DNA from: Sandarakinorhabdus sp. AAP62
GTDB lineage: Bacteria; Pseudomonadota; Alphaproteobacteria; Sphingomonadales; Sphingomonadaceae
Length of the DNA: 64,000 nucleotides
Assembly (NCBI RefSeq): GCF_000331225.1
Contig: NZ_ANFY01000010.1
Coordinates: forward strand, 1-64,000
Direction of reading: 5' to 3'
In this document: piece after piece, positions 35,460 through 43,963 of the stretch
Layout: every line of letters begins with the position of its first letter
Position numbering within the stretch: position 1 is the stretch's first letter
Position numbers and translations under genes: made by a program
Notes under the pieces: model-generated
Database searches by the model: none
Seen by the model: the letters and a program-made list of their open reading frames with translations, nothing else
Told to the model about the DNA's origin: nothing

Positions 35460-37538
35460 ATGAAGATCATTTCCACCCTGCCGCTGTCGGTCGCTGCGGC
35501 GCTGATGCTCACCACCTCTGCACTGGCGCAGACGCCGGGCAAGGAAGGCGTCGCTGCCGCGCGCACCACCAACGGTGTCGCCAACTGGACCACCTACAAC
35601 GCCGATCTGAAGGGCAGCCGCTATTCGCCGCTCGATCAGATCAATCCGGACAATTTCAAGGATCTTGAGATCGCCTGGCGCTTCAAGACCGACATTCTGG
35701 GCAGCCGCCCGGAATACAAGCTGGAATCGACCCCGCTCGCCGTTGATGGCGTGATCTACACCACCGGCGGCACCCGCCGCGCCGTCGTCGCGCTGAACGG
35801 CGCCACCGGTGAGCTGTTGTGGCAATATGCCATGCACGAAGGCAAGCGCTCGGCCGAAAGCCCGCGCGCCCTCTCCGGCCGCGGCCTGTCCTACTGGACG
35901 GACGGCACCAGGCGCCGCATCCTCTATGTCACCATCGGCTATCGCCTCGTCAGCCTTGATGCTGACACCGGCCGCCCCGATCCGGACTTCGGCACCAATG
36001 GCGTGGTCGATCTGAAGACCGATTTCGATCAGGATCTGGGCGATCTCGATACCGGCGAAGTCGGCGTTCACTCTGCGCCGGCGGTTTCGGGCAACACCAT
36101 CATCATCGGCGCCGCCTTCCGCGAAGGCTTCACGCCCAAGACCCACAACAACACCAAGGGCTATGTGCGCGCCTTCGACGTGCGCACCGGCAAGCGCATG
36201 TGGACCTTCCACACCGTGCCGAAGAAGGGCGAGTTCGGCTATGAGACCTGGCTGAACAATTCGGCCGACGTGAACGGCAATACCGGTGTGTGGACGCAGG
36301 TGTCGGTCGATGAGGATCTGGGCCTGGCCTATCTCGCGGTGGAATCGCCGACGTCGGACTTTTTCGGCGGCAAGCGCCCCGGCCCCAATCTGTTCGGCAA
36401 CAGCCTGGTCGCGGTCGATCTGAAAACGGGTGAGCGCCGCTGGCACTTCCAGCTGATCCACCACGAGATCTGGGATCTCGACAACAGCAGCGCCCCGCTG
36501 CTGATGGACGTGACGGTGGACGGCAAGCCACGCAAGGTTGTCGGCCTGCCATCAAAGCAGGGCTTCTTCTACGTTTTCGATCGCGCGACCGGCGTGCCGG
36601 TGTGGCCGATCAAGGAAACCAAGGTGGCCAAGGGCAATGTGCCCGGCGAATGGTACAGCCCCACCCAGCCGATCCCGTCGAAGCCGCCAGTCTACGCCCG
36701 CAACGGCGTCGAGGAGAAGGACCTGATCGATTTCACGCCTGACATGAAGAAGAAGGCGCTGGAGCTGACCAGCAACTATGTGCTCGGCCCCGTCTACACC
36801 CCGCCCATCGTCTCCACGCCGGAGAAGTTCGGGGTGATCAACAACTGGGCGCAGGGCGGCACCAACTGGCCGGGCGGCTCGTTCGATCCAGAAACCGGCA
36901 TCGCTTACGTTTATGCCTGCGGCGCCTGCATCTCCTCGACCGGCCTGTTGCCGCCGCCGGCCGGGCTTTCGGACATTCCGCTGGTGGTGGGCGTGGCCGG
37001 CCAGCCGGTGGTGATGATCAAGGGCCCCGGCGAAGGGGCGGGCGCCGACAGCCCGGCCCCGTCCACGCCCGTTGGCGCCAGCAGCGGCCCGCCGCGTCTG
37101 GCCGTCGACGGCCTGCCGCTGGTGAAGCCGCCCTATGGCACGATCAGCGCCATCGATGTGAACAATGGCACCATCAAATGGCAGGTGGCCCATGGTGAAA
37201 CACCGGATTTCGTGCGCAATCACCCGGTGATCAAGGCGATGGGCGGCATCCCGCGCACCGGCCAATCCACCTACCAGATCGGCACGCTGGTGACGAAGGG
37301 CCTGGTGATTGCCGGTGAAAACCAGTTCACCCGCACCGAAGACCGGCCACGCGGCGCCATGCTGCGCGCCTATGACAAGCAGAGCGGCAAGGAAGTGGGC
37401 GCGGTTTTCATGCCATCCACCCAATCCGGTTCGCCGATGACCTATATGGTGAACGGCAAGCAGTATATCATCGTGCCGACCAGCGGCGGCAATGCATCGG
37501 GCGAATTCCTCGCCTATGCACTGCCCAGCAAGCGATAA
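35460..37538 (+). CDS. Periplasmic PQQ-dependent dehydrogenase
   Basis: A 692-residue quinoprotein with Sec signal (MKIISTLPLSVAAALMLTTSALAQ) and an eight-bladed propeller. Family segments: YNADLKGSRYSPLDQI, STPLAVDGVIYTTGG, VVALNGATGELLW, HHEIWDLDNSSAPLLMDVTV, QGFFYVFDRATG. There is no N-terminal membrane domain and no heme motif; ACGACI has the spacing but lacks the final His. Electrons probably pass to the cytochrome c encoded 12 bases downstream. The substrate (sugar, alcohol or other) is unknown. Confidence 0.9.
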   Translation: MKIISTLPLSVAAALMLTTSALAQTPGKEGVAAARTTNGVANWTTYNADLKGSRYSPLDQINPDNFKDLEIAWRFKTDILGSRPEYKLESTPLAVDGVIYTTGGTRRAVVALNGATGELLWQYAMHEGKRSAESPRALSGRGLSYWTDGTRRRILYVTIGYRLVSLDADTGRPDPDFGTNGVVDLKTDFDQDLGDLDTGEVGVHSAPAVSGNTIIIGAAFREGFTPKTHNNTKGYVRAFDVRTGKRMWTFHTVPKKGEFGYETWLNNSADVNGNTGVWTQVSVDEDLGLAYLAVESPTSDFFGGKRPGPNLFGNSLVAVDLKTGERRWHFQLIHHEIWDLDNSSAPLLMDVTVDGKPRKVVGLPSKQGFFYVFDRATGVPVWPIKETKVAKGNVPGEWYSPTQPIPSKPPVYARNGVEEKDLIDFTPDMKKKALELTSNYVLGPVYTPPIVSTPEKFGVINNWAQGGTNWPGGSFDPETGIAYVYACGACISSTGLLPPPAGLSDIPLVVGVAGQPVVMIKGPGEGAGADSPAPSTPVGASSGPPRLAVDGLPLVKPPYGTISAIDVNNGTIKWQVAHGETPDFVRNHPVIKAMGGIPRTGQSTYQIGTLVTKGLVIAGENQFTRTEDRPRGAMLRAYDKQSGKEVGAVFMPSTQSGSPMTYMVNGKQYIIVPTSGGNASGEFLAYALPSKR

Positions 37539-37550
37539 GGAACCAGTGAC

Positions 37551-37985
37551 GTGAAGATTGCCCTGCCCCTTTTGATTGCGTTCGGCCTTGCTGGTGCTGC
37601 TGTCGCCCAGGATGCCGGCAAATCGGTGTGGCAGGGCATCTACACCAGCGAACAGGCAGACCGTGGCGCTGGCGTCTATGCCCAGCGCTGCGGTGCCTGC
37701 CACGGCGCGGCGCTGAACGGCACCGGCGAAGCGCCGCCGCTGATCGGCGGCGAATTTGTTTCGCATTGGGACACGATGACGGTGGGCGACCTCTATGACC
37801 GGGTGCGCACCACCATGCCGCAGAACGACCCGATGTCGATGACGCGCGAAGAATATGCCGATGTGCTGGCCTTCCTGTTGAAGAACAACGGTTTCCCAGC
37901 CGGTAGCCAGCCAATGGACAAACGTTCGGAAGTGCTGGCGACCATCGGCATCACGGCAGAAAAACCCGCCAGCAGCGGCGGCTGA
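37551..37985 (+). CDS. Periplasmic cytochrome c, partner of the PQQ dehydrogenase
   Basis: 144 residues, signal peptide (MKIALPLLIAFGLAGAAVAQ), one CGACH heme motif (about 48-52) and a Met ligand candidate in TTMPQNDPM. The GTG start at 37551 lies 12 bases after the PQQ dehydrogenase stop. Expected to take electrons from the quinoprotein and pass them to the terminal oxidase. Confidence 0.9.
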   Translation: MKIALPLLIAFGLAGAAVAQDAGKSVWQGIYTSEQADRGAGVYAQRCGACHGAALNGTGEAPPLIGGEFVSHWDTMTVGDLYDRVRTTMPQNDPMSMTREEYADVLAFLLKNNGFPAGSQPMDKRSEVLATIGITAEKPASSGG

Positions 37986-38003
37986 ACAAGCAAGGGGGAC
38001 GCA

Positions 38004-39089
38004 ATGAAGCGGATCATCACAGCGGCGCTGCTGCTGGCCGGCAGTGTCGTGCACGCGCAGCAGGCGACGTCTCCGCCCGCGCCCCCGCAGCGCCCGGTGT
38101 GGACGGTCGAAACCCTGCCCAAGCCGGCGCCGCTGACGCCCGAAACCAACAGGCAGCCCAACCCCTATCGCAGCGAACTGGGCTTCCTGAAGCTGCCCGC
38201 AGGGCGCGCGATGGGATCGACCAGCGCGGTCGCGGTGGACAGCAAGGGCCATATCTGGGTCGCCGAACGGTGCGGGGCCAATCTGTGCGCCACCAGCGCC
38301 ATCGATCCGATCATGGAGTTCGACGCAGCGGGCAATTTCATCAAGGCCTTCGGCGGCGGCCTGACCGTGTTCCCGCACGGTTTCTATATTGATGCGCAGG
38401 ACAATGTCTGGCTCACCGATGCCCGGGTGGCGGCCGGCAAGGGCGCGACGGTGATGAAGTTCTCCCCGGAAGGCAAATTGCTGATGACGCTCGGCAAGCC
38501 CGGCGTGCAGGGCAAGAGCACCGACCTGTTCACCGAGCCCAATGCCGTGATCGTCGCGAAGAACGGCGATATTTTCGTTTCGGATGGCCATGAGGCCGAT
38601 CGTGGCGTCGCCCGCATCCTGAAGTACGACAAGACCGGCAAGTTCCTCCTGCAATGGGGCCAGCCCGGCAAGGGCCAGGGCGATCTGGAAGTGCCGCACG
38701 CGCTGGCGATGGATTCGAAGGGCCTGCTCTATGTCGGTGACCGCTGGAACAACCGCGTGCAGGTCTACACGCAAAAGGGCAAGTTGCTGAAAAGCTGGAC
38801 ACAGTTCGGCCGCCCGTCGGGCCTGTTCATCGATCAGAATGACATTCTTTACAGCGGCGATTCGGAAAGCCGCCGCCCGGTCGGCTATGGCTACAACCCA
38901 GGCTGGCAGCGCGGCATCCGCATCGGCAGCGTGAAGGATGGCAAGGTGACGGCCTTCATCCCCGATCCCGATCCCAACCCCGACGCCGGCGCCACCAGCG
39001 GCGCCGAAGGCCTGTGGGTGGACAGGAACGGCGTGATCTACGGCGCGCAGGTGAAGGAACGCACCGTCGCGCGGCATATCCGCCAGTAA
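38004..39089 (+). CDS. Exported NHL-repeat beta-propeller protein
   Basis: 361 residues with a Sec signal (MKRIITAALLLAGSVVHAQ) and six NHL/SMP-30-like blades, for example STSAVAVDSKGHIWVAER, FPHGFYIDAQDNVWLTD, FTEPNAVIVAKNGDIFVSDG, VPHALAMDSKGLLYVGDRWNNRVQVY. Relatives are called peptidylamidoglycolate lyase-like or 6-bladed propeller. It follows the cytochrome by 18 bases behind a strong AAGGGGGA. Lactonase activity on the dehydrogenase product is a possible role. Confidence 0.8.
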   Translation: MKRIITAALLLAGSVVHAQQATSPPAPPQRPVWTVETLPKPAPLTPETNRQPNPYRSELGFLKLPAGRAMGSTSAVAVDSKGHIWVAERCGANLCATSAIDPIMEFDAAGNFIKAFGGGLTVFPHGFYIDAQDNVWLTDARVAAGKGATVMKFSPEGKLLMTLGKPGVQGKSTDLFTEPNAVIVAKNGDIFVSDGHEADRGVARILKYDKTGKFLLQWGQPGKGQGDLEVPHALAMDSKGLLYVGDRWNNRVQVYTQKGKLLKSWTQFGRPSGLFIDQNDILYSGDSESRRPVGYGYNPGWQRGIRIGSVKDGKVTAFIPDPDPNPDAGATSGAEGLWVDRNGVIYGAQVKERTVARHIRQ

Positions 39090-39169
39090 CGGCAACGCCG
39101 TCCCCGCAGCCGAAGGCGACCGAAGGTCTGCGGGACGGGAGTTGGTTCCATCCGCTGGCAATCGCGGCT

Positions 39170-40498
39170 ATGGCCAGCGCCATGATCGTCACCCGCTTCG
39201 CTCCCTCGCCCACTGGCCGCCTCCACGCCGGCAATATCCGCACGGCGTTGGTCAACTGGCTGCTCGCCCGTTCGGCGGGTGGCCGCTTTGTGCTGCGGCT
39301 GGATGATACCGATCTGGCGCGCTCGACCGCGGAATCGGCCCAGTCCATCCGCGACGATCTCGCCTGGCTGGGCCTGACGCCGGATGTTGAGGTCAAGCAG
39401 TCTGATCGGTTCGACCGCTATGAGGACGCGTTGGCCCGGCTCGCCGCGCAGGGCCGGGCCTATCCCTGCTATGAAACCGCCGAAGAGCTGGAACTGAAGC
39501 GCCGCGTTGCCCTGTCGCGCGGGCTGCCGCCCATTTACGACCGCGCCGCCCTGGCGCTGAGCGACGCCGACAAGACGAAGCTGGAGGCCGAGGGCCGCAA
39601 GCCACACTGGCGCTTCAAGATGGACGAAACCGCCGATGTCGAATGGCAGGACGGTGTGCGCGGCCACTGCCATTTCCCGGCTGGCGCGTTGGCCGATCCG
39701 GTGGTGCGCCGCGCCGATGGCTCGTGGCTCTACATGCTGCCGTCAGTGGTGGATGATATCGATCTGGGCATCACCGATATCGCGCGCGGTGAAGACCATG
39801 TCACCAACAGCGCCGTGCAGCTGCAGATGTTTGCCGCGCTGGGTGCCACGCCCCCACGCCTCGCCCACATGGCGTTGTTCACCGGCAAGGATGCGGCGCT
39901 GTCAAAGCGGCTGGGTTCGGAAGGTGTCGATGCGTGGCGGGAACAGGGCATCGAGCCGGTGGCCGTCGCCGCCCTGCTCGCCCGCCTGGGCACTTCGCAG
40001 CCGGTGGAGCCGATGGCCCGCCTGGCCGATCTGCTGCCCGGCTTTGCGCTCAGCCACTTCGGCCGCGCCCCGGCCCGCTTTGACCCGGCGGACCTCACCA
40101 GCCTGTCCGCCCGCTGCCTGCATCACATGAACCACGCCGATGTTGCCGATCGCCTGCCGGCCAGCATTGGCGAACGGGAATGGCTGGCGATCCGGCCCAA
40201 CCTCACCCGCCTCGATGAAGCCGAAGCCTGGCACGCCATCATCGCCGGCCCGATCAACGCCGAAGCCGAAGAGCCCGCGTATCTCGCTGCGGCTGCCGCC
40301 ACCCTGGCCGAACTGGCATGGGGCGACGATATCTGGAACCGGCTGATCGAAGCGCTGAAGGCCAGCACCGGCCGCAAGGGCAAGGCCCTGTTTCTGCCGC
40401 TGCGCCTGGCGCTGACCGGCCAGCCGCATGGGCCGGAAATGGCGGCCCTGCTACCGCTGATTGGGCGGGAGGAGGCCCTGCGGCGACTGGGCGGCTGA
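39170..40498 (+). CDS. gltX: Glutamate--tRNA ligase
   Basis: Charges tRNA with glutamate. Class I signature VTRFAPSPTGRLHAGNIRTALVNW with the HIGH-like HAGN, and the second signature ALSKRLGSEG. 442 residues from ATG 39170; ATG 39182 is an equal alternative. The length and sequence fit the second GltX of alphaproteobacteria, which often have two. It follows the NHL gene by 80 bases and probably has its own promoter. Confidence 0.92.
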   Translation: MASAMIVTRFAPSPTGRLHAGNIRTALVNWLLARSAGGRFVLRLDDTDLARSTAESAQSIRDDLAWLGLTPDVEVKQSDRFDRYEDALARLAAQGRAYPCYETAEELELKRRVALSRGLPPIYDRAALALSDADKTKLEAEGRKPHWRFKMDETADVEWQDGVRGHCHFPAGALADPVVRRADGSWLYMLPSVVDDIDLGITDIARGEDHVTNSAVQLQMFAALGATPPRLAHMALFTGKDAALSKRLGSEGVDAWREQGIEPVAVAALLARLGTSQPVEPMARLADLLPGFALSHFGRAPARFDPADLTSLSARCLHHMNHADVADRLPASIGEREWLAIRPNLTRLDEAEAWHAIIAGPINAEAEEPAYLAAAAATLAELAWGDDIWNRLIEALKASTGRKGKALFLPLRLALTGQPHGPEMAALLPLIGREEALRRLGG

Positions 40499-40531
40499 GC
40501 GCCGCAGCGGGCCAAAGATTCTCCTATCGAA

Positions 40532-40550
40532 AATAACAGTCCATGTTATT
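40532..40550. promoter_or_regulatory. 7-bp palindrome upstream of the TonB-like gene
   Basis: AATAACA-gtcca-TGTTATT, perfect arms with a 5-base spacer in an A/T-rich patch, followed by tctataac, which could be a -10. The gap between gltX and the TonB-like gene is 138 bases. The layout is that of a dimeric repressor operator over a promoter. Confidence 0.4.
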
Positions 40551-40636
40551 CTATAACGGCACCGCAGACATGGCGGAACGCCGGCACAGTGCCTGAAGGG
40601 GGCGGCCCCCGTCCCCTCTTCTTGGGAGGACTGCAC

Positions 40637-41263
40637 ATGGACAGACTTACGACCCGCGCATCCGGTTTCGTCGCCACCGCCGCCGTGCATGTCGGCATCG
40701 CCGCCCTGCTGCTGGCCGGCTGGCAGGTGACCCGACCCAAGCCGCAGCCAAAGCCGATCATCGCCGTTCCGATTCCCGTTCCCGTTGATCGCCCCGATGT
40801 GGTGGCGCCGCGTACCAGCGAACTGCCGGTCAGCATCGACATCGCCCAGCCGGTCTGGGACGAAGCCCAGCCCGACCGGGTGGTGACTCCGCCGATCGAC
40901 CGGGCGACCGGCGGCACCGAGAGCGACAACACCGCCATCGCCCAGCCGCCGCTGCCACCGCCCGTCGCCAGCGGACCAACGCGGGGCGCCCGGCTGATCG
41001 CCGCCACGACCATGCAGCCGCCCTATCCGTCCGCCTCGCGCGCACTGGGGGAAGAAGGCAGCGTGGAACTGATGGTGAGCTTCGACGAGCGCGGCCAGGT
41101 GACGGGCGTGAACCTGCTGCGATCATCGGGCCACGCAAGGCTGGACGCCTCCGCCATCGCCTTTGCCCTGAAACGCTGGCGCTTCGAAGCCGCGCTGGAA
41201 AACGGCAAGCCGGTGGCCGCCAACCGGCGCTTCACCATCCGCTTCAGCCTGTCTGCGGGCTGA
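40637..41263 (+). CDS. TonB-like energy transducer protein
   Basis: 208 residues: an N-terminal membrane anchor (GFVATAAVHVGIAALLLAGW), a Pro-rich periplasmic spacer (RPKPQPKPIIAVPIPVPVDRP) and a C-terminal TonB domain (ARLIAATTMQPPYPSASRALGEEGSVELMVSFDERGQV..WRFEAALENGKPVAANRRFTIRFSL). GGGAGGA precedes ATG 40637. No ExbB/ExbD genes are adjacent, so it either uses shared ones or is a TonB-domain envelope protein. Confidence 0.85.
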   Translation: MDRLTTRASGFVATAAVHVGIAALLLAGWQVTRPKPQPKPIIAVPIPVPVDRPDVVAPRTSELPVSIDIAQPVWDEAQPDRVVTPPIDRATGGTESDNTAIAQPPLPPPVASGPTRGARLIAATTMQPPYPSASRALGEEGSVELMVSFDERGQVTGVNLLRSSGHARLDASAIAFALKRWRFEAALENGKPVAANRRFTIRFSLSAG

Positions 41264-41271
41264 ACCCAGCG

Positions 41272-41315
41272 CAGGGGCGGCCGCAAAAGGCCTGGATTGA
41301 CCATGGCCGCCCCTG
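41272..41315. other. 11-bp inverted repeat after the TonB-like gene
   Basis: CAGGGGCGGCC (41272-41282) pairs perfectly with GGCCGCCCCTG (41305-41315) around a 22-base loop. There is no T-run, so it is at most a weak terminator or transcript-end stabiliser. Confidence 0.45.
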
Positions 41316-41330
41316 TGCCAATCTGCGGCC

Positions 41331-41870
41331 ATGAAGCTGCTCTTCCTCCACGGCCCGCCCGCCGCCGGCAAATATACCATCGCCCGCGCCGTCGCGGATG
41401 CCACTGGCTTGCCGCTGTTCCACAATCATCTGATCGTGGATGCGGTACATGCTGTCTTCCCGTTTGGTTCACCCGCATTCGTCGCCCTGCGCGAGCGTTT
41501 CTGGCTGGATGTGATCCGCGCGGCGGTGGCGGAAGACCGCTCGCTGATCTTCACCTTCCAGCCCGAATCCAGCGTGTCGCCGGGCTTTGCCGAACAGGTG
41601 GCGCGCATCGTCAACGATGCCGGCGGTCAGTGCCTGTTCGTGGCGCTGCGGCTCGATCTGGCCGGGCAGCAGGCGCGCATCGCCAATGATGATCGCGCCC
41701 GTTTCGGCAAGCTGCGCGATGTCGCCCTGCTCGAACAGCTCCACGCCGATTTCGCCGCCTGTGAAGCCGCCATGCCGCCATCGGCGCTGAACATCGACAC
41801 CGCCACCACGACTCCCGCCGACGCCGCCGCCCGCATCATTGCCCTGCTGACGGCCCCCTCGTCGAATTGA
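41331..41870 (+). CDS. P-loop kinase-like protein
   Basis: 179 residues; starts directly with a nucleotide-binding loop (LLFLHGPPAAGKYTIARAVADATG) followed by LFHNHLIVDAV, then a lid-like region with RLDLAGQQARIANDDR. It resembles the shikimate kinase/adenylylsulfate kinase superfamily but no specific substrate residues can be named. Lies in a forward run with the small membrane protein and ribD. Confidence 0.7.
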   Translation: MKLLFLHGPPAAGKYTIARAVADATGLPLFHNHLIVDAVHAVFPFGSPAFVALRERFWLDVIRAAVAEDRSLIFTFQPESSVSPGFAEQVARIVNDAGGQCLFVALRLDLAGQQARIANDDRARFGKLRDVALLEQLHADFAACEAAMPPSALNIDTATTTPADAAARIIALLTAPSSN

Positions 41871-41914
41871 CGCCCCTCTGGCCAAGCGCGCCGCGCCCCC
41901 CTATCTTGACCGCC

Positions 41915-42328
41915 ATGGCCTTTCTTGATCCCCCTGATGCCACCCAGCGCCGCCGGCGTTACTGGATTGCCGCCGGCGCCGTGCTGGCCACGACGATCCT
42001 GATGACGATGTTCCTGATCGAATCGCGCTGGGGCTATTCCAAGCAGGACCCGATCATCATCTATGCGCAAAGCTGGAAGGCCGACCGCAGCCGGGAGGAT
42101 GCGATCGCAGATGTGAAGGCCACGAAGGCCGCGCGTGAAGCCCGGCTGGCAGAAGCCCGCGCCGCCATTGCCACGCTCTCCGGCCAGGCCAAGATCGACG
42201 CGCAGGCGCAATATGATGCCTATGTGGAGGGCGGCGGCTTCAAGCGTGATCTGCCCTATGTCGCCGCCGAGCCGAGCGTGGAGGGCATCGTGCGCGTGCC
42301 GGCCCCGGCCGAACCGCCGATCGAGTGA
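41915..42328 (+). CDS. Small single-pass membrane protein
   Basis: 137 residues with one transmembrane segment (YWIAAGAVLATTILMTMFLI, about 17-36) and a periplasmic helical tail rich in Ala/Arg/Glu (ADVKATKAAREARLAEARAAIATL). Not recognised. ATG 41915 is preferred over an upstream start because conservation of composition starts there. Its stop overlaps the ribD GTG by 4 bases. Confidence 0.65.
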   Translation: MAFLDPPDATQRRRRYWIAAGAVLATTILMTMFLIESRWGYSKQDPIIIYAQSWKADRSREDAIADVKATKAAREARLAEARAAIATLSGQAKIDAQAQYDAYVEGGGFKRDLPYVAAEPSVEGIVRVPAPAEPPIE

Positions 42329-43299
42329 CCGGCACCACCGAAGACTGGCGCTGCATGGGCGCGGCGCTGGCGCTGGCCAGCCGCGGCATCGGCACGACCT
42401 TCCCCAACCCGTCTGTTGGCTGCGTGATCGTCAATGGCGGCCGCGTGGTCGGTCGCGGCTGGACGCAAGCTGGCGGGCGACCCCATGCCGAAGGCGTGGC
42501 ACTGGCGCAGGCCGGCGCGGCCGCCGCGGGCGCCACCGCCTATGTGACGCTGGAGCCCTGCGCCCATGTGTCCCCCCGCGGCCCGGCCTGCGCCGACAGC
42601 CTGATCGCCGCCGGCGTGGCGCGGGTGGTGATTGCCGCGCACGACCCTGATCCGCGCACCAATGGCGATGGTGCCGCCCGCCTGCGCGCTGCCGGCATTT
42701 CGGTTGCGAGCGGCGTGCGCGCCGCCGAAGGCGAACAGCAACTGGCCGGCTTCCTGACGCGGCTCAACCTTGGCCGCCCGCACATCACGCTGAAACTGGC
42801 CGTGTCGCTGGATGGCGCCATCGCCATGGCCAATGGTCGCAGCCAATGGATCACTGGCGACCGTGCCCGCGCTGCCGCCCATCTGGAACGCGCCCGCGCC
42901 GATCTGATCGTTGTTGGCCGTGGCACCTGGGATGCCGATGCGCCCACGCTGGACGTGCGCCTGCCCGGCCTCGAATCGCGCAGCCCCCGTATTGGCGTTG
43001 TCGGGCGCGGAGACGGCCTGCCGGGCCATGTCTCGCATTTCCCCGATCTGGCCGCGCTCACTGCCGATCCGGCGCTTGCCGTTCTGGTTGAAGGCGGCAT
43101 GGGGCTGGCCGCCAGCCTGTGTGCCGCCGATCTGGTGGATGCGCTGCTGTTGATGCGGGCGCCGATCCTGATCGGGGCGGGGCGCACACTGGGCGATATC
43201 GGCCTGGCTGATCTGCCGCACGCCCATGGCCGCTGGGCCATCGGACCGGCGATGACGCTCGGCCCCGACCGCATTGAACGTTACACGCGGACACGTTAG
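42325..43299 (+). CDS. ribD: Bifunctional diaminohydroxyphosphoribosylaminopyrimidine deaminase / 5-amino-6-(5-phosphoribosylamino)uracil reductase
   Basis: Second and third steps of riboflavin synthesis. N-terminal zinc deaminase (TFPNPSVGCVIV, HAEGVAL, LEPCAHVSPRGPACADSLI) and C-terminal dihydrofolate-reductase-like domain (LKLAVSLDGAIAMANGRSQWITG, LVEGGMGLAASL). 324 residues, GTG start at 42325. First of the rib cluster; ribE follows after 9 bases. Confidence 0.96.
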   Translation: MTGTTEDWRCMGAALALASRGIGTTFPNPSVGCVIVNGGRVVGRGWTQAGGRPHAEGVALAQAGAAAAGATAYVTLEPCAHVSPRGPACADSLIAAGVARVVIAAHDPDPRTNGDGAARLRAAGISVASGVRAAEGEQQLAGFLTRLNLGRPHITLKLAVSLDGAIAMANGRSQWITGDRARAAAHLERARADLIVVGRGTWDADAPTLDVRLPGLESRSPRIGVVGRGDGLPGHVSHFPDLAALTADPALAVLVEGGMGLAASLCAADLVDALLLMRAPILIGAGRTLGDIGLADLPHAHGRWAIGPAMTLGPDRIERYTRTR

Positions 43300-43308
43300 G
43301 GCAACCCC

Positions 43309-43911
43309 ATGTTCACCGGCATCATCACCGACATCGGCACCATCACCCACGTAGAGGAGCGCGGCGATCTGCGCGTGACGGTGCATACCGCCCATGACAC
43401 CAGCGGCATCGCCATCGGCGCTTCGGTGGCCAACAGCGGTGTGTGCCTCACCGTTGTCAGCAAGACCGCGAACAGCATCAGCTTTGACGTGTCGGCCGAA
43501 ACCCTGCGCTGCACCGCCAAGGGCATGTGGGACCAGGGCGCGCGGCTCAATCTTGAGCGCGCACTCAAGGTGGGCGATGAACTCGGCGGCCATATCGTCA
43601 CCGGGCACGTCGATGCTGTCGGCCGCATCACCAGCATCGAGGCCGAAGGCGATAGCAAGCGCTTCACCTTCCAGATGCCGGCCAGCGTCGCGCCCTATGT
43701 GGCGCCCAAGGGCAGCATCTGCCTGAATGGCGCGTCACTCACGGTCAACGAGGTCAGCGATGACGATCTCGGCCACTGGTTCACGGTGAACATCATCCCG
43801 CACACCGCCGAGTGGACGACGTTCGGCACGGCAGCGGTGGGCGACGAGGTGAATATCGAGATCGACGTGCTGGCTCGCTATCTGTTCCGGATGAACCAGC
43901 TGAAGTCTTGA
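43309..43911 (+). CDS. ribE: Riboflavin synthase, alpha chain
   Basis: Dismutates two lumazine molecules to riboflavin. Two tandem barrels: MFTGIITDIGTI..ANSGVCLTV and HIVTGHVDAVGRI..ICLNGASLTVNEVSDD. 200 residues, normal length. It lies between ribD and ribB; a palindrome with a ribosome binding site follows in the gap. Confidence 0.96.
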   Translation: MFTGIITDIGTITHVEERGDLRVTVHTAHDTSGIAIGASVANSGVCLTVVSKTANSISFDVSAETLRCTAKGMWDQGARLNLERALKVGDELGGHIVTGHVDAVGRITSIEAEGDSKRFTFQMPASVAPYVAPKGSICLNGASLTVNEVSDDDLGHWFTVNIIPHTAEWTTFGTAAVGDEVNIEIDVLARYLFRMNQLKS

Positions 43912-43937
43912 CAGCGCAATGTGATGGGCGCATCGCA

Positions 43938-43959
43938 ACTTCACATTCTGATGTGAGGT
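43938..43959. promoter_or_regulatory. Palindrome covering the ribB ribosome binding site
   Basis: ACTTCACAT (43938-43946) and ATGTGAGGT (43951-43959) are an inverted repeat, 8 of 9 paired, around TCTG. The right arm contains GAGGT, the only good ribosome binding site for ribB at 43964. ATGTGATG also occurs 20 bases upstream (43919). As RNA the fold would hide the binding site; as DNA it is operator-like. No FMN riboswitch consensus was found in the cluster. Confidence 0.5.
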
Positions 43960-43963
43960 CCAA

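Noticed and set aside
36915-36940. Heme c site in the PQQ dehydrogenase (ACGACI)
   Set aside because: C-x-x-C is not followed by His, so it cannot bind heme c in the normal way; no quinohemoprotein is inferred.
36552-39161. 869-codon open frame antisense to the PQQ dehydrogenase cluster
   Set aside because: Runs antisense across three well-supported genes (PQQ dehydrogenase, cytochrome c, NHL) with no recognisable domain; composition artefact. Similar cases at 21875-24253, 28365-30797, 31632-33659 and 55288-57315.
43912-43963. FMN riboswitch ahead of ribB
   Set aside because: The conserved RFN sequence blocks are absent and the gap is only 52 bases; only a short palindrome is present.
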